The notes: generated by a model from the sequence alone, not told the origin. A stretch of DNA of 64,000 nt from JBDRDD01 sp043821115 (GCA_043821115.1 JBDRDD010000022.1:1-64000); one strand, 5' to 3'. Shown: positions 17,914 through 26,932, counted from the stretch's first letter. A program made the numbers and translations.

Positions 17914-18714
17914 TTAATGCCTGTTATGATTTTTCAATATTTTACTCTTCTGGAGCTGGTATACCCTCCAGAAGAGATCAAGAATGCCGGAAAGTATGTA
18001 TGCTGCAAGAATAATCAGTATCATGTTCTCAGGATACATCCACACTATGACACTTACAACTATGATAAGGACAAATACTCTCAGTGATTTCCTCTTATCC
18101 AGCCTCATTACCTTGAAGCTCGCGTATCTGAGATTACTTATCATAAGATATGATAATATCAAAATTGTGAGAGGAAGGAACTTATACAGTAACGGAACAT
18201 TCTTCATTATAACCGGTATAGTTCTCGTACTTGTTTCCTGAGCCCACATGCTGTACACCACGACGAATGTCGCAAGTATCCCGCCTGCTGCCGGTATAGG
18301 CAAGCCGGAATAATAAGTGATATTACCCTCTCCCGCCTTGACATTAAACTTTGCGAGCCTGAGTGCTCCGCCTACAACAAAGAGAAACGCCACAAGCATG
18401 CCTACTTTACCGTAGCGGTGAAGCACAAGCGAATACATAAGGACCGCTGGTGCCACTCCAAAAGATATCACATCCGCCAGTGAGTCGAACTCTATGCCGA
18501 ATTTGCTGGTTGTCTTGGTAAGACGTGCCGTCTGGCCGTCAAGTATGTCAAAAACTACAGCAACGAGAATAGCCCAGCCTGCTGCAACAAAATTGGAGCT
18601 GAAACTGTTCATTATGGAGAAAAATCCCGCACCCAGGTTACCGAGAGTGAAAAGATTCGGCAGTATATATATTCCTCTTCTGAGCTGATGGTTCTTGTTA
18701 TTCAATTTTACCAA
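17914..18714 (-). CDS. pssA: CDP-diacylglycerol-serine O-phosphatidyltransferase
   Basis: Makes phosphatidylserine from CDP-diacylglycerol and serine in the inner membrane. 266 residues with several membrane segments. The CDP-alcohol phosphatidyltransferase signature DG..AR........G...D...D is complete (DILDGQTARLTKTT, then GIEFDSLAD). Its start overlaps the end of psd by 17 bases, so the two-step phosphatidylethanolamine pathway is coupled. It is embedded between ilvC and leuA. Confidence 0.92.
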   Translation of the reverse strand: MVKLNNKNHQLRRGIYILPNLFTLGNLGAGFFSIMNSFSSNFVAAGWAILVAVVFDILDGQTARLTKTTSKFGIEFDSLADVISFGVAPAVLMYSLVLHRYGKVGMLVAFLFVVGGALRLAKFNVKAGEGNITYYSGLPIPAAGGILATFVVVYSMWAQETSTRTIPVIMKNVPLLYKFLPLTILILSYLMISNLRYASFKVMRLDKRKSLRVFVLIIVVSVIVWMYPENMILIILAAYILSGILDLFWRVYQLQKSKILKNHNRH

Positions 18715-19360
18715 TGACAGTCACCCCTGCTTTAACCCTATCGCCTACATTAACCTTTAATAAAACATTAGAAGGAACATAAAGATCAACCTGAGAACTG
18801 AATTTGATAAGCCCTAGTCTCTGACCTTGCTTAAGATTATCTCCCTCTTTGCACCAGCACACAATCCTGCGCGCCAGAATGCCTGCTATCTGCTGAACAA
18901 CAACCCTAAGCGAAGGCGATTCTATTGCTATCTGATTGTTCTCGTTTTCAATATCAGCCTCCTGCTTGTACGCAGGCAGGAATTTTCCCGGAGTGTACTT
19001 TACAAACTTTACCACTCCATCAACAGGAGACCTCTGCACATGCATATTAAAAGGAGACATGAATATCTTCACGACATTTGTTTCTGCATTTATAAACTCA
19101 TGTTTTGTTTTCTCTACCGCCATTACCTTCCCGTCCGCGGGAGATACAACCACATTATCTTCCTGCGGAAGCACTCTTTCCGGATCGCGGAAGAAGAACA
19201 TCATAAAAATCATCAATAAAAAAGAAAGACCGCTCAATAAATATAAAGAGCGTGCGTAGTAGCCGGTTATGTAGAAAAGCGCAGTAAGACCGGCAAAGCA
19301 CTTTATTAAAATGAACCCTTCTCTCGCGATAGGGATTAATCTTTTTTTCATATTAAGCAC
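18698..19360 (-). CDS. psd: Phosphatidylserine decarboxylase, archaeal-type
   Basis: Converts phosphatidylserine to phosphatidylethanolamine using a self-made pyruvoyl group. 220 residues, the short (type A/archaeal-like) form, with two N-terminal membrane segments (about 15-50). It carries FFRDPERVLP, VSPADGKVM, FMSPFNMHVQRSPVDG and QIAGILARRI, all family hallmarks. At the self-cleavage site the sequence reads IKFSSQVD where family members usually have FGSR; the Gly before the cleaved Ser is Ser here. Overlaps pssA, next to ilvC. Confidence 0.9.
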   Translation of the reverse strand: MLNMKKRLIPIAREGFILIKCFAGLTALFYITGYYARSLYLLSGLSFLLMIFMMFFFRDPERVLPQEDNVVVSPADGKVMAVEKTKHEFINAETNVVKIFMSPFNMHVQRSPVDGVVKFVKYTPGKFLPAYKQEADIENENNQIAIESPSLRVVVQQIAGILARRIVCWCKEGDNLKQGQRLGLIKFSSQVDLYVPSNVLLKVNVGDRVKAGVTVIGKIE

Positions 19361-19370
19361 ATTTTAAGTT

Positions 19371-20369
19371 TTATTTTTCCTTCTTGAGCCAGCTCATCAT
19401 CTTACGAAGATTCGCTCCGACCTTCTCAATAAGAAGATCATCAGTTCTCTTGCGCAGGGCGTTGAACACCGGACGTCCGGCCTGGTTCTCCAGTATCCAT
19501 TCATTAGCGAACTTACCTGAACGGATTTCTTCCAGTATCTTATCCATCTCAACACGGGTCTTATCCGTGATGATACGTTTCCCGCGTGTAAGGTCACCAT
19601 ATTCTGCGGTGTCACTGACGGAATACCTCATCCTGTGAATACCGCCCTCGTAGAAGAGATCAACTATGAGTTTTAACTCGTGCATGCATTCAAAATATGC
19701 TATCTCAGGCTGGTATCCGGCTTTTACGAGAGTATCGAAAGCCGCACAGACCAATTCGGTAACCCCACCGCAGAGCACGACCTGCTCACCGAAAAGATCG
19801 GTCTCGGTCTCCTCGGCAAAGGTTGTTTCTATAACCCCTGCCCTTGTTCCGCCTATACCCCTTGCATATGCAAGCGCCAGTTGCTTTGCTTTCTTGCTCG
19901 CATCCTGGTATATCGCTATCAAACACGGAACTCCGCTTCCCTCAGTAAAGACTTTTCTCACCAGATGTCCAGGCCCTTTTGGAGCGACCATGAAAACATC
20001 TATGTCCTTCGGAGGAACGATTTGTCCGAAATGTATATTGAAACCGTGTGAGAACACAAGCGCCTTGCCCTTTTTAAGGTTTGGCTCTATGGCTCCCTTG
20101 TAAACCATGGACTGTACCTGGTCCGGCACAAGCATCTGTATGATGTCAGCCAACTGGGCGGCTTCGGCCGCACTGACGACTTTCCACTTATCTTTTATCG
20201 CAAGCTCGTAATTGGGTGTGCCTTTGAGCTCAGAAACTATGACGTCCAGACCGCTCTCACGAAGATTCTGTGATTGTGCATGTCCCTGGCTACCATACCC
20301 GATAATCGCTATTTTCTTACCTTTTAGTGCTTTTAAGTCAGCATCCTTGTCATAATACATCTTAACCAT
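19371..20369 (-). CDS. ilvC: Ketol-acid reductoisomerase
   Basis: Second common step of valine, leucine and isoleucine synthesis. 332 residues, the short class I form. The nucleotide fold GYGSQGHAQSQNLRESG is at the N-terminus, and the acidic metal-binding stretch includes DLFGEQVVLCGG. YFECMHELKLIVDL and RYSVSDTAEYGD are also family motifs. Lies 27 bases after ilvN and 10 before psd. Confidence 0.95.
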   Translation of the reverse strand: MVKMYYDKDADLKALKGKKIAIIGYGSQGHAQSQNLRESGLDVIVSELKGTPNYELAIKDKWKVVSAAEAAQLADIIQMLVPDQVQSMVYKGAIEPNLKKGKALVFSHGFNIHFGQIVPPKDIDVFMVAPKGPGHLVRKVFTEGSGVPCLIAIYQDASKKAKQLALAYARGIGGTRAGVIETTFAEETETDLFGEQVVLCGGVTELVCAAFDTLVKAGYQPEIAYFECMHELKLIVDLFYEGGIHRMRYSVSDTAEYGDLTRGKRIITDKTRVEMDKILEEIRSGKFANEWILENQAGRPVFNALRKRTDDLLIEKVGANLRKMMSWLKKEK

Positions 20370-20396
20370 TTGTAGTATATCCCCCTTTTTGTTTTT

Positions 20397-20876
20397 CTAT
20401 TTGCTTCCTCTTGTCATCGCTATCCTGCCTGTTCTAACCATTTCCTTTATACCAAAGGGCTTCATGAGATTTGTAAACGCAACAACCTTATCCTCGCTTC
20501 CCGTGAGTTCGATAATTACAGATTTAGGCCCGATATCAACTATCTTCGCCCTAAAAATGTCAACAAGCTGCATTATTTCAGCCCTTGTTGATTTTTCGGT
20601 GGTGACCTTTATCAGTATCAAATCCCTGTTGATAAAGCTTTCTTTTGTAAAATCGCTTATCTTTATAACATCTATAAGCTTATGAAGCTGTTTTGTAACC
20701 TGCTCAAGTATCCTTTCATCCCCACCTACGACTATTGTCATACGTGATATAGCGTGATCTTCCGTCTCTCCTACCGCAAGACTTTCTATATTAAATCCTC
20801 TTGCACTGAAGAGCCCGGCAATTCGGGACAGAACTCCTGACTTATTCTCAACCAACACCGAAATCGTATGTTTCAT
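20397..20876 (-). CDS. ilvN: Acetolactate synthase small (regulatory) subunit
   Basis: ACT-domain regulator that gives acetolactate synthase valine sensitivity. 159 residues, the typical IlvH/IlvN length. The N-terminal ACT domain reads HTISVLVENKSGVLSRIAGLFSARGFNIESL, split here by the family's GLFSARGFNI core; a C-terminal ALS small-subunit domain follows. No large catalytic subunit (ilvB) is adjacent: pfkA is upstream instead. Confidence 0.92.
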   Translation of the reverse strand: MKHTISVLVENKSGVLSRIAGLFSARGFNIESLAVGETEDHAISRMTIVVGGDERILEQVTKQLHKLIDVIKISDFTKESFINRDLILIKVTTEKSTRAEIMQLVDIFRAKIVDIGPKSVIIELTGSEDKVVAFTNLMKPFGIKEMVRTGRIAMTRGSK

Positions 20877-20887
20877 ATTTCCCCCTG

Positions 20888-21850
20888 TTAAATAGATAGT
20901 ATGGCATCAAGCTCGTAAAGATTCATATCAATTGGTTTTTTCTTTGAACAGGCCTTACTTAAGCTCACCGAGCTTATTCTGCCTTTTTGCAGTATCACAG
21001 CTCTTGCCTTTGCACCCTTTCGTATCAAATCAACCGCGGCAGCACCGAATTTACTGGCGAGATTCCTGCTAAGTGCGGTAGGCCTTCCCCCGCGCTGAAC
21101 ATAACCAAGAACACTCACGCGCACTTCACTCCCGACATACTCCTCGATATGTTCTCCTATGGCAAAAGGACTTCCCGCACCCTCGGCCATCACTATTATG
21201 CTGGAAGACTTCCCTCTATCACGGCCGTGTTCCAGCTTCTTACAGACCGCTTCAAGACTGTATTTAACCTCCGGGATAAGGATTATCTCAGCACCGGCAG
21301 CAAGACCGACTTCCAGGGCAAGGAAACCTCTCTCCCTTCCCATAACTTCTATTATGAAAGTCCTCTCATGAGAAGTCGCCGTATCCCTTATCTTGTCTAT
21401 CGCCTCCAAGGCAGTGTTTACAGCTGTATCAAAACCTATTGTCATCTCGGTTCCGGTAACGTCATTATCAATACTTGCGGGTATCCCCACAACCGGTATT
21501 CCACCCAACTCGTGAAGCGCAAGCGCACCTTTTAGCGTACCATCTCCTCCTATAGCTACAAGCCCCTCTATTGCTCTTTTCTTTAGAACGCTTAGCGCTT
21601 TTTTCTGACCCTTGAGGGTCTTTATATCAGCACACCTTACGGTTTTTAGGATCGTACCGCCCTGATTGATAATACCGCTCACCGAGCCAAGGCTCATCGG
21701 CTTCATCTCGTTATTTATTAATCCCTCGTAACCCCTCTCTATTCCCATCACGGTAAGCCCGTTGTAAATTGCTGTTCTAACAACAGCCCTGATGGCCGCG
21801 TTCATACCCGGAGCATCTCCCCCTGCTGTTAACAATCCTATCTTCTTCAC
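20888..21850 (-). CDS. pfkA: 6-phosphofructokinase
   Basis: Phosphorylates fructose 6-phosphate in glycolysis. 320 residues, the bacterial ATP-dependent length. GGDAPGMNAAIRAVVR is the nucleotide loop and IGGDGTLKGA the second. The catalytic PASIDNDVTGTEMTIGFDTA and the GYVQRGG region are intact. The GGDGT (not GGDDT) loop favours ATP over pyrophosphate as donor. Twelve bases downstream of accA. Confidence 0.93.
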   Translation of the reverse strand: MKKIGLLTAGGDAPGMNAAIRAVVRTAIYNGLTVMGIERGYEGLINNEMKPMSLGSVSGIINQGGTILKTVRCADIKTLKGQKKALSVLKKRAIEGLVAIGGDGTLKGALALHELGGIPVVGIPASIDNDVTGTEMTIGFDTAVNTALEAIDKIRDTATSHERTFIIEVMGRERGFLALEVGLAAGAEIILIPEVKYSLEAVCKKLEHGRDRGKSSSIIVMAEGAGSPFAIGEHIEEYVGSEVRVSVLGYVQRGGRPTALSRNLASKFGAAAVDLIRKGAKARAVILQKGRISSVSLSKACSKKKPIDMNLYELDAILSI

Positions 21851-21862
21851 ATTAGTTCCCCG

Positions 21863-22768
21863 CTATACTATTTTTTTCTTCTTGGCACTCTTCTTCTTTT
21901 TCTTGACAGGCTTTTTTTTAGCTGGTTTAGAACTTTTCTTTTTCCTCGCAACAGGATCCTTAAAGACACCCATAGCCCTGAACTTGTTGTAGCGCTCGTT
22001 TATCAACTGCTCGGTTGACATCGAGGTTAATTTCTTCAGGGCTGATAGAACTGTATTCTCCAGCCTTTTTGCTATAATGTTGTAATCAGACTGCGCCCCT
22101 TCAAAGGGCTCAGGAATTATCTCGTCTATAATGCCCATATGGAGCAGGTCCTTGGCCGTTATCTTAAGGGCCCTTGCAGCTGTCTGTGCCGCACTCTGGT
22201 CCTTCCATAATATGGCTGCGCATCCTTCGGGAGAGATAACAGAATAGATGGCATTCTCAAGCATTATGACTCTGTCTGCAACCCCTATACCCAGGGCTCC
22301 ACCACTCCCCCCCTCGCCTATCACAACGGCAATGATAGGGGTCTTGAGTATAGCCATCTCAAAAAGATTCCTCGCGATAGCCTCTGCCTGACCGCGTTCC
22401 TCCGCACCTATACCCGGATAAGCTCCCGGTGTGTCAATAAACACCAGAACAGGAAGAGAGAATTTCTCGGCAAGCCTCATAACCCTCAAAGCTTTCCTGT
22501 ATCCCTCGGGATGGGCCATACCGAAATTTCTTATAAGGTTATCCTGGGTATTCTTGCCCTTTTGATGCCCTATTACCACGAAAGGCTGTCCACCTATGGT
22601 CGCAAGCCCTGCTATTATGGCCTCATCATCCGCAAATCTCCTGTCCCCATGAAGCTCTATGAAATCATGGCTCAGTATCCTCAGATAATCAAGAGTGTAG
22701 GGTCTTTGTGGATGGCGGGCTAACTGGACTTTCTCCCACGAGGTGTGATACTTTTTCTTGCTAACCAT
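21863..22768 (-). CDS. accA: Acetyl-CoA carboxylase carboxyltransferase alpha subunit
   Basis: Transfers the carboxyl group to acetyl-CoA, making malonyl-CoA for fatty acids. 301 residues. Typical stretches are RHPQRPYTLDYL, FIELHGDRRFADD, GTPGAYPGIGAEERGQ-like FIDTPGAYPGIGAEERGQ and GEGGSGGALGIGVAD. The last ~28 residues are an extreme Lys-rich tail (repeated KKK/PAKKK blocks) that is not part of the catalytic fold. The beta subunit gene is not in the window. Confidence 0.92.
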   Translation of the reverse strand: MVSKKKYHTSWEKVQLARHPQRPYTLDYLRILSHDFIELHGDRRFADDEAIIAGLATIGGQPFVVIGHQKGKNTQDNLIRNFGMAHPEGYRKALRVMRLAEKFSLPVLVFIDTPGAYPGIGAEERGQAEAIARNLFEMAILKTPIIAVVIGEGGSGGALGIGVADRVIMLENAIYSVISPEGCAAILWKDQSAAQTAARALKITAKDLLHMGIIDEIIPEPFEGAQSDYNIIAKRLENTVLSALKKLTSMSTEQLINERYNKFRAMGVFKDPVARKKKSSKPAKKKPVKKKKKSAKKKKIV

Positions 22769-22779
22769 TCTCGCTTCTC

Positions 22780-23538
22780 CTAAAATGCTTCCACATAATT
22801 AATGCGCAGTATCCGTTCGGGGATATGATGCTTCTTGATATTCTTCCAGGCAAAGTCCAGACTGAGCTGTGTTGTCATAAGATAACTAAGACCTATGTTG
22901 AACCGGTTGTTCTCTTCATCTTCAAACTTCTTTATATTATCGTATTCCACCATCAAGATAGCCTGGTCTCCCAACTGCCTGCTAACGCCTAAAAAACCGT
23001 AAAGGTTGTCAGGTATTTTTATGTGGTCCAGATCAGAGACATTGCCTCCGCCGTGAACGTAAAGCCCCTCGAAGAATATTTCCTTGGTAGCAACGGCAAA
23101 AATACCTCTTGCCTTTTCCGTATAAGTATCTTCTTCGGCCACTGTACCGTCTGCAAGTAATCCACCTTTTTGGATATAGTTACCGTGGCCCTGCGCATCA
23201 TAGCCTATTGCAAGGGCCGGAAAGTAAAAATTCCCTCCGTAGAGCTTTATCTTAAGACGAAGCGATGGTTCTCTCATCTCTATCTCATCGTTTCCTGTAA
23301 TACTTCCAAGGTCCAGATGGAAACCTAAATCAACACTTCTCAGGGCCCCGAACGAGAGCCTTGTTAAGAAATCTCCCTTGCCGTACATGCGGAAGTTCAG
23401 ATCAAAATTCCCGTATGATATTATCTCAGCTGTCGGAATTTCTATTAACTCGGTAGGCATCTGTGCAAAAACAAAACTGTTAAAGCCCGGGATTAGAAAT
23501 ACCGTGGTTAAAACTAAAAAAACAGCTCGCTTGATCAT
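22780..23538 (-). CDS. Probable outer-membrane beta-barrel protein
   Basis: 252 residues with a signal peptide (about 1-25, ending VFAQ). The rest is rich in alternating aromatic/hydrophobic strands with glycine turns, and it ends in an aromatic residue (INYVEAF), as outer-membrane barrels do. I cannot name the family. First gene after a strong promoter and a perfect AAGGAGG ribosome site, 11 bases before accA. It faces the second barrel gene across the promoter gap, which suggests an envelope-protein cluster. Confidence 0.65.
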   Translation of the reverse strand: MIKRAVFLVLTTVFLIPGFNSFVFAQMPTELIEIPTAEIISYGNFDLNFRMYGKGDFLTRLSFGALRSVDLGFHLDLGSITGNDEIEMREPSLRLKIKLYGGNFYFPALAIGYDAQGHGNYIQKGGLLADGTVAEEDTYTEKARGIFAVATKEIFFEGLYVHGGGNVSDLDHIKIPDNLYGFLGVSRQLGDQAILMVEYDNIKKFEDEENNRFNIGLSYLMTTQLSLDFAWKNIKKHHIPERILRINYVEAF

Positions 23539-23578
23539 TTCTGCCTCCTTATTAAATTACTTTATAATTTCTATATAA

Positions 23579-23607
23579 TTTATAACAGAAAGCCTGCTGA
23601 TTGTCAA
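23579..23607 (-). promoter_or_regulatory. Sigma70-type promoter upstream of the 252-aa barrel gene
   Basis: Minus strand TTGACA (23602-23607), 17-base spacer, TATAAA (23579-23584). It lies in the 90-base gap before the gene starting at 23538, and may drive the barrel, accA, pfkA and the amino-acid genes downstream, since no later gap holds an obvious promoter until about 3.6 kb. That extent is inferred from spacing only. Confidence 0.7.
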
Positions 23608-23628
23608 ACTAAAGAATTCCTCAGCCTT

Positions 23629-24780
23629 CTAGAATGCTGCAGAAAGAGCTATGCTGTGGCGCCAGTCCAGGTCCTGACCCGCGAATACACCCCGTTCCGC
23701 ACCATAATACGCGTATTCGATACGCGTCAGGCCAAGCTTAAGACCCGCTCCCAATGCCGGGTACCCCTGATTAAGACCGGCGGAAGCGCTGAACATGAGA
23801 AAATGCACCCGCGCACCGACGTGAAGTCTCTTGTAAAAATCAACATACCTGCCAAGCTCATTAATATCCAGGGCAAGCTCAAGCACATCTCCTACAGGGA
23901 TGAATTTTGCCTTCCATAAATACACTTTGGTAGGTTTATATGTAACACCGAAATTAGCCCGCGTGCATATCTGCGTGGTGTCATTGTTGTCCCACTTCAT
24001 CTTGGTATCGCCTATATCCTTCCACACAAGAGCAAATCCCAGCCTGTCTTGGAGCATCCTGTAGGCCATGCCGAAATCAACACCAAGACCCCAACCCTTA
24101 GTAACCATGTTACTGAAACTGAAAGTCTCGAATTCAACAAGTGTCCTGAAATCACGCATTTTCTGGCGCTGCAGGTACCTTATATTTATTCCGAATGCAA
24201 ACGGTTCCAGTATATCTTCCCCAAAAGGCATCTCCTGTTTTCTCGCATATGAGACGACAAGTGCAAAATCTCTCTGATAATTTATAAGAGCTGTTGGTAC
24301 GTATACTCCCCTATCCGTCTCGGAAGTAGCTTTGCCGTCAATGTATATTCCCCCGCCTACCGAACCAAGAGGTCCCAGGGGAACCATCACGTTAATATTG
24401 GAGTTTGCCTTAAGCATCGCTATGCGGTGGACAAACATCTTATTTCTAAGATCGCTTGAGGCGTCTTCCCAGTCTTTATCCCCCTTGAGTATATCCTGCA
24501 TCTCGCTTTCCCGCGAGAGCTGGTAGAAATCCAGTATCTCGTTGTTCCATCCGAGCGAGAGCAAGCCTACTGAAATACGGGGCCTGCTAAGATATGCAAG
24601 AGCTCCGGGATTATGCAGGAACGATCCGCCGTCATGTGTTGTTCCCATCTGCACCCCGCCCATACCCAGCATCTGTGTAGTCTGGTATTCGAAGACATCC
24701 TCAGCCCAAAGCCTGTTAGAAAAAACGCACATTATAAGCAGATAAACCAGAATAATCAAGCTTAAAACTTGTTTTTTCAT
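23629..24780 (-). CDS. Outer-membrane protein, PorV/FadL (OmpP1)-like
   Basis: 383 residues: signal peptide (about 1-26), then TQMLGMGGVQMGTTHDGGSF followed by HNPGALAYL. This 'Gly-rich, N-P-A/G' entry is typical of PorV/OmpP1/UPF0164-type barrels whose first strands surround a hatch. The remainder alternates hydrophobic strands and turns, ending in Phe (HSIALSAAF). Ligand unknown. It is 28 bases downstream of a probable lipoprotein gene, so both may be made together. Confidence 0.7.
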   Translation of the reverse strand: MKKQVLSLIILVYLLIMCVFSNRLWAEDVFEYQTTQMLGMGGVQMGTTHDGGSFLHNPGALAYLSRPRISVGLLSLGWNNEILDFYQLSRESEMQDILKGDKDWEDASSDLRNKMFVHRIAMLKANSNINVMVPLGPLGSVGGGIYIDGKATSETDRGVYVPTALINYQRDFALVVSYARKQEMPFGEDILEPFAFGINIRYLQRQKMRDFRTLVEFETFSFSNMVTKGWGLGVDFGMAYRMLQDRLGFALVWKDIGDTKMKWDNNDTTQICTRANFGVTYKPTKVYLWKAKFIPVGDVLELALDINELGRYVDFYKRLHVGARVHFLMFSASAGLNQGYPALGAGLKLGLTRIEYAYYGAERGVFAGQDLDWRHSIALSAAF

Positions 24781-24808
24781 GAGAATATCCTCTTAACTTT
24801 TATAGAAA

Positions 24809-25624
24809 TTAACTAGCGGTACCAGTTGAGTCTTCATCTATAAGCCCGTCACCATCATCATCGATACCGTTTAAGTATTCCTCATCAATGGTGCCGTCTT
24901 CGTCATTGTCAACACCGAGTTCCACCTTGTACTTGTTTATATTTGCAAGTACATCTGTTATGGTTTGTTCTATCTGGTCGGCCTGATCAGTGAGTACCTC
25001 TTCTATATAATCCTGTGCCTGCGGAAGAAGAGTATTGATCGTATCGATCATGTCATTTATATCATCAGCCGATAGTTCATCGAGGTTTTCTAACCTGAAA
25101 CCATCCGTATCGAGCAGTAGCTTGAGTTCATCCGCTTTAAGCAGCATATATGATATACCCTCAAGAGCTAACGCCATGCCAAGGTCAATATATACATCCT
25201 CAACGCCAATGCTTCCGTGAGTCTGTCCGAGAGCGATTTTCTCAAGGTCCTGTCTTACAACGGTCGAAACATCATAGATAGACTGCAGGTCCGTAATTGA
25301 ATAGTCAAGAAGATACCCGCTTACCTGTGTATCAGTAAAATCCTTGGCAAGGTCAAAGAAATCTATGGTCAAACCTTCTCTTACAGTTGCCTTGGAATGA
25401 CCGTAGAGAGCCTCTGCATTGTAGGGATCCTTAGCAAGAGCCTTGTCAAACTCGCCCTTGGCATTGGCAGGTTCTCCCTTATCAAGATAAATATTCCCCT
25501 TGGCAATATGCTCTTCAACAGTATCGGTATCCTTGTGGAGTCCCTGATAGAAATTCCGACTACATCCGAAATTTATAACAAGCATACCCACTAATAAAAC
25601 AAGTGCTAAAGTCTTCTTACCCAT
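24809..25624 (-). CDS. Probable lipoprotein with TPR-like region and Asp-rich C-terminal repeats
   Basis: 271 residues from the ATG at 25624, preceded by GGAAGGGG at 6 bases (an upstream start at 25675 would overlap ahcY). The signal sequence ends NFGCS, a lipobox-like site with an unusual -3 residue. The region EEHIAKGNIYLDKGEPANA...DKALAKDPYNAEALYG is a tetratricopeptide-like helical pair. The middle is helical. The C-terminus carries two Asp-rich loops (VDNDEDGTIDEE and IDDDGDGLIDED) like calcium-binding thrombospondin-3/dockerin-type loops. Function unknown; located between ahcY and the PorV-like gene. Confidence 0.7.
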   Translation of the reverse strand: MGKKTLALVLLVGMLVINFGCSRNFYQGLHKDTDTVEEHIAKGNIYLDKGEPANAKGEFDKALAKDPYNAEALYGHSKATVREGLTIDFFDLAKDFTDTQVSGYLLDYSITDLQSIYDVSTVVRQDLEKIALGQTHGSIGVEDVYIDLGMALALEGISYMLLKADELKLLLDTDGFRLENLDELSADDINDMIDTINTLLPQAQDYIEEVLTDQADQIEQTITDVLANINKYKVELGVDNDEDGTIDEEYLNGIDDDGDGLIDEDSTGTAS

Positions 25625-25649
25625 AGGAATCCCCTTCCTCATGGATTTT

Positions 25650-26906
25650 TTATGTTCCCATCTCCCATGATGCAAGGTAATGCTTTTGCTTCTTGGTGAG
25701 AGTGTCTATTTTGACGCCCATTGAACTAAGCTTTAGTCTAGATATTCTCTTGTCAATATGCTCAGGCACCTTGTATACTTTCTTCTCAAGTTTTGATGCA
25801 TTTTTCACAACGTACTCCGCGCATAAAGACTGGTTGGCAAAACTCATGTCCATTACGCATGCCGGATGCCCTTCGGCAGCAGCAAGGTTTATAAGCCTTC
25901 CCTCTCCGAGCAGATTGATCCTGCGACCGTTCTTAAGCGTATATTCTTCCACGAATTCCCTGACCATTCTCTTCTTCTTGCTCATGCGCTCAAGCGCCTT
26001 TATATCTATCTCCACGTTAAAGTGTCCCGAATTGCATACAATCGCCCCGTCCTTCATTACCTTAAAATGTTTCTCATCAAAGACACTTATATTCCCAGTA
26101 ACACTTACAAATACATCGCCTATTTTTGCAGCTTCAACACCAGGCATTACACTGAACCCGTCCATTACTGCTTCCAGGGCCACGAGCGGATCAACCTCGG
26201 TGACTATAACATTTGCACCCATTCCCTTTGCACGGGAGGCAACTCCCCTTCCGCACCATCCGTACCCGGCAACCACAAGAGTACTTCCTGCAAGAAGCGT
26301 GTTCGTTGCCCTTATAATCCCGTCTATAGTTGACTGCCCCGTACCGTAACGGTTATCGAAGAGATGCTTTGTATCGGCATCATTTACTGCTATCATCGGG
26401 AACTTAAGCAAGCCTTTCTGCTCGAGGCTCCTTAAGCGTATAACTCCTGTTGTTGTCTCCTCTGAACCGCCGATGACATATTTTAGCATTTCAGAACGGT
26501 CTGAATGAAGAGCCGATACCAGGTCGGCACCGTCATCCATGGTAATAGCGGGTTTATGATCCAGCGCGGCGTTTATATGCTTGTAGTATGTCTTGTTGTC
26601 CTCTCCCTTAATCGCAAATACGGATATCCCGGAGTCTTTTACCAGAGATGCCGCGACATCATCCTGCGTACTAAGAGGGTTCGATGCGCATAAAACAACA
26701 TTTGCTCCGCCTGCCTTGAGTGTTGTAACCAGATTTGCAGTTTCTGTAGTCACATGCAGACAACAGGATATATTTATATCCTTAAGGGGTTTTGTCTTCT
26801 GGAAATCCTGCCTTATCATTTCTAAAACAGGCATATTATTACTCGCCCACTCAATGCGCAGTTTCCCTTTCTTTGCCAGCTTTGCATCCTTAATATCAAA
26901 CTTCAC
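25650..26906 (-). CDS. ahcY: Adenosylhomocysteinase
   Basis: Splits S-adenosylhomocysteine into homocysteine and adenosine, clearing the inhibitor of methyltransferases. 418 residues, the shorter bacterial/archaeal type. The NAD-binding VAGYGWCGRGVASRAKG is clear, and CCLHVTTETANLV, NDADTKHLFDNRYGTGQS and GHPACVMDMSFANQ are family signatures. Downstream of a PfkB kinase and metK, which together would complete an S-adenosylmethionine cycle segment. Confidence 0.94.
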   Translation of the reverse strand: MKFDIKDAKLAKKGKLRIEWASNNMPVLEMIRQDFQKTKPLKDINISCCLHVTTETANLVTTLKAGGANVVLCASNPLSTQDDVAASLVKDSGISVFAIKGEDNKTYYKHINAALDHKPAITMDDGADLVSALHSDRSEMLKYVIGGSEETTTGVIRLRSLEQKGLLKFPMIAVNDADTKHLFDNRYGTGQSTIDGIIRATNTLLAGSTLVVAGYGWCGRGVASRAKGMGANVIVTEVDPLVALEAVMDGFSVMPGVEAAKIGDVFVSVTGNISVFDEKHFKVMKDGAIVCNSGHFNVEIDIKALERMSKKKRMVREFVEEYTLKNGRRINLLGEGRLINLAAAEGHPACVMDMSFANQSLCAEYVVKNASKLEKKVYKVPEHIDKRISRLKLSSMGVKIDTLTKKQKHYLASWEMGT

Positions 26907-26932
26907 TATCGTCCTCCTTCTAAAATTGTATT

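Noticed and set aside
17362..18087. Long plus-strand open frame (241 codons) opposite leuA/pssA
   Set aside because: It lies entirely opposite two clearly recognised minus-strand genes, has no family features and no ribosome site.
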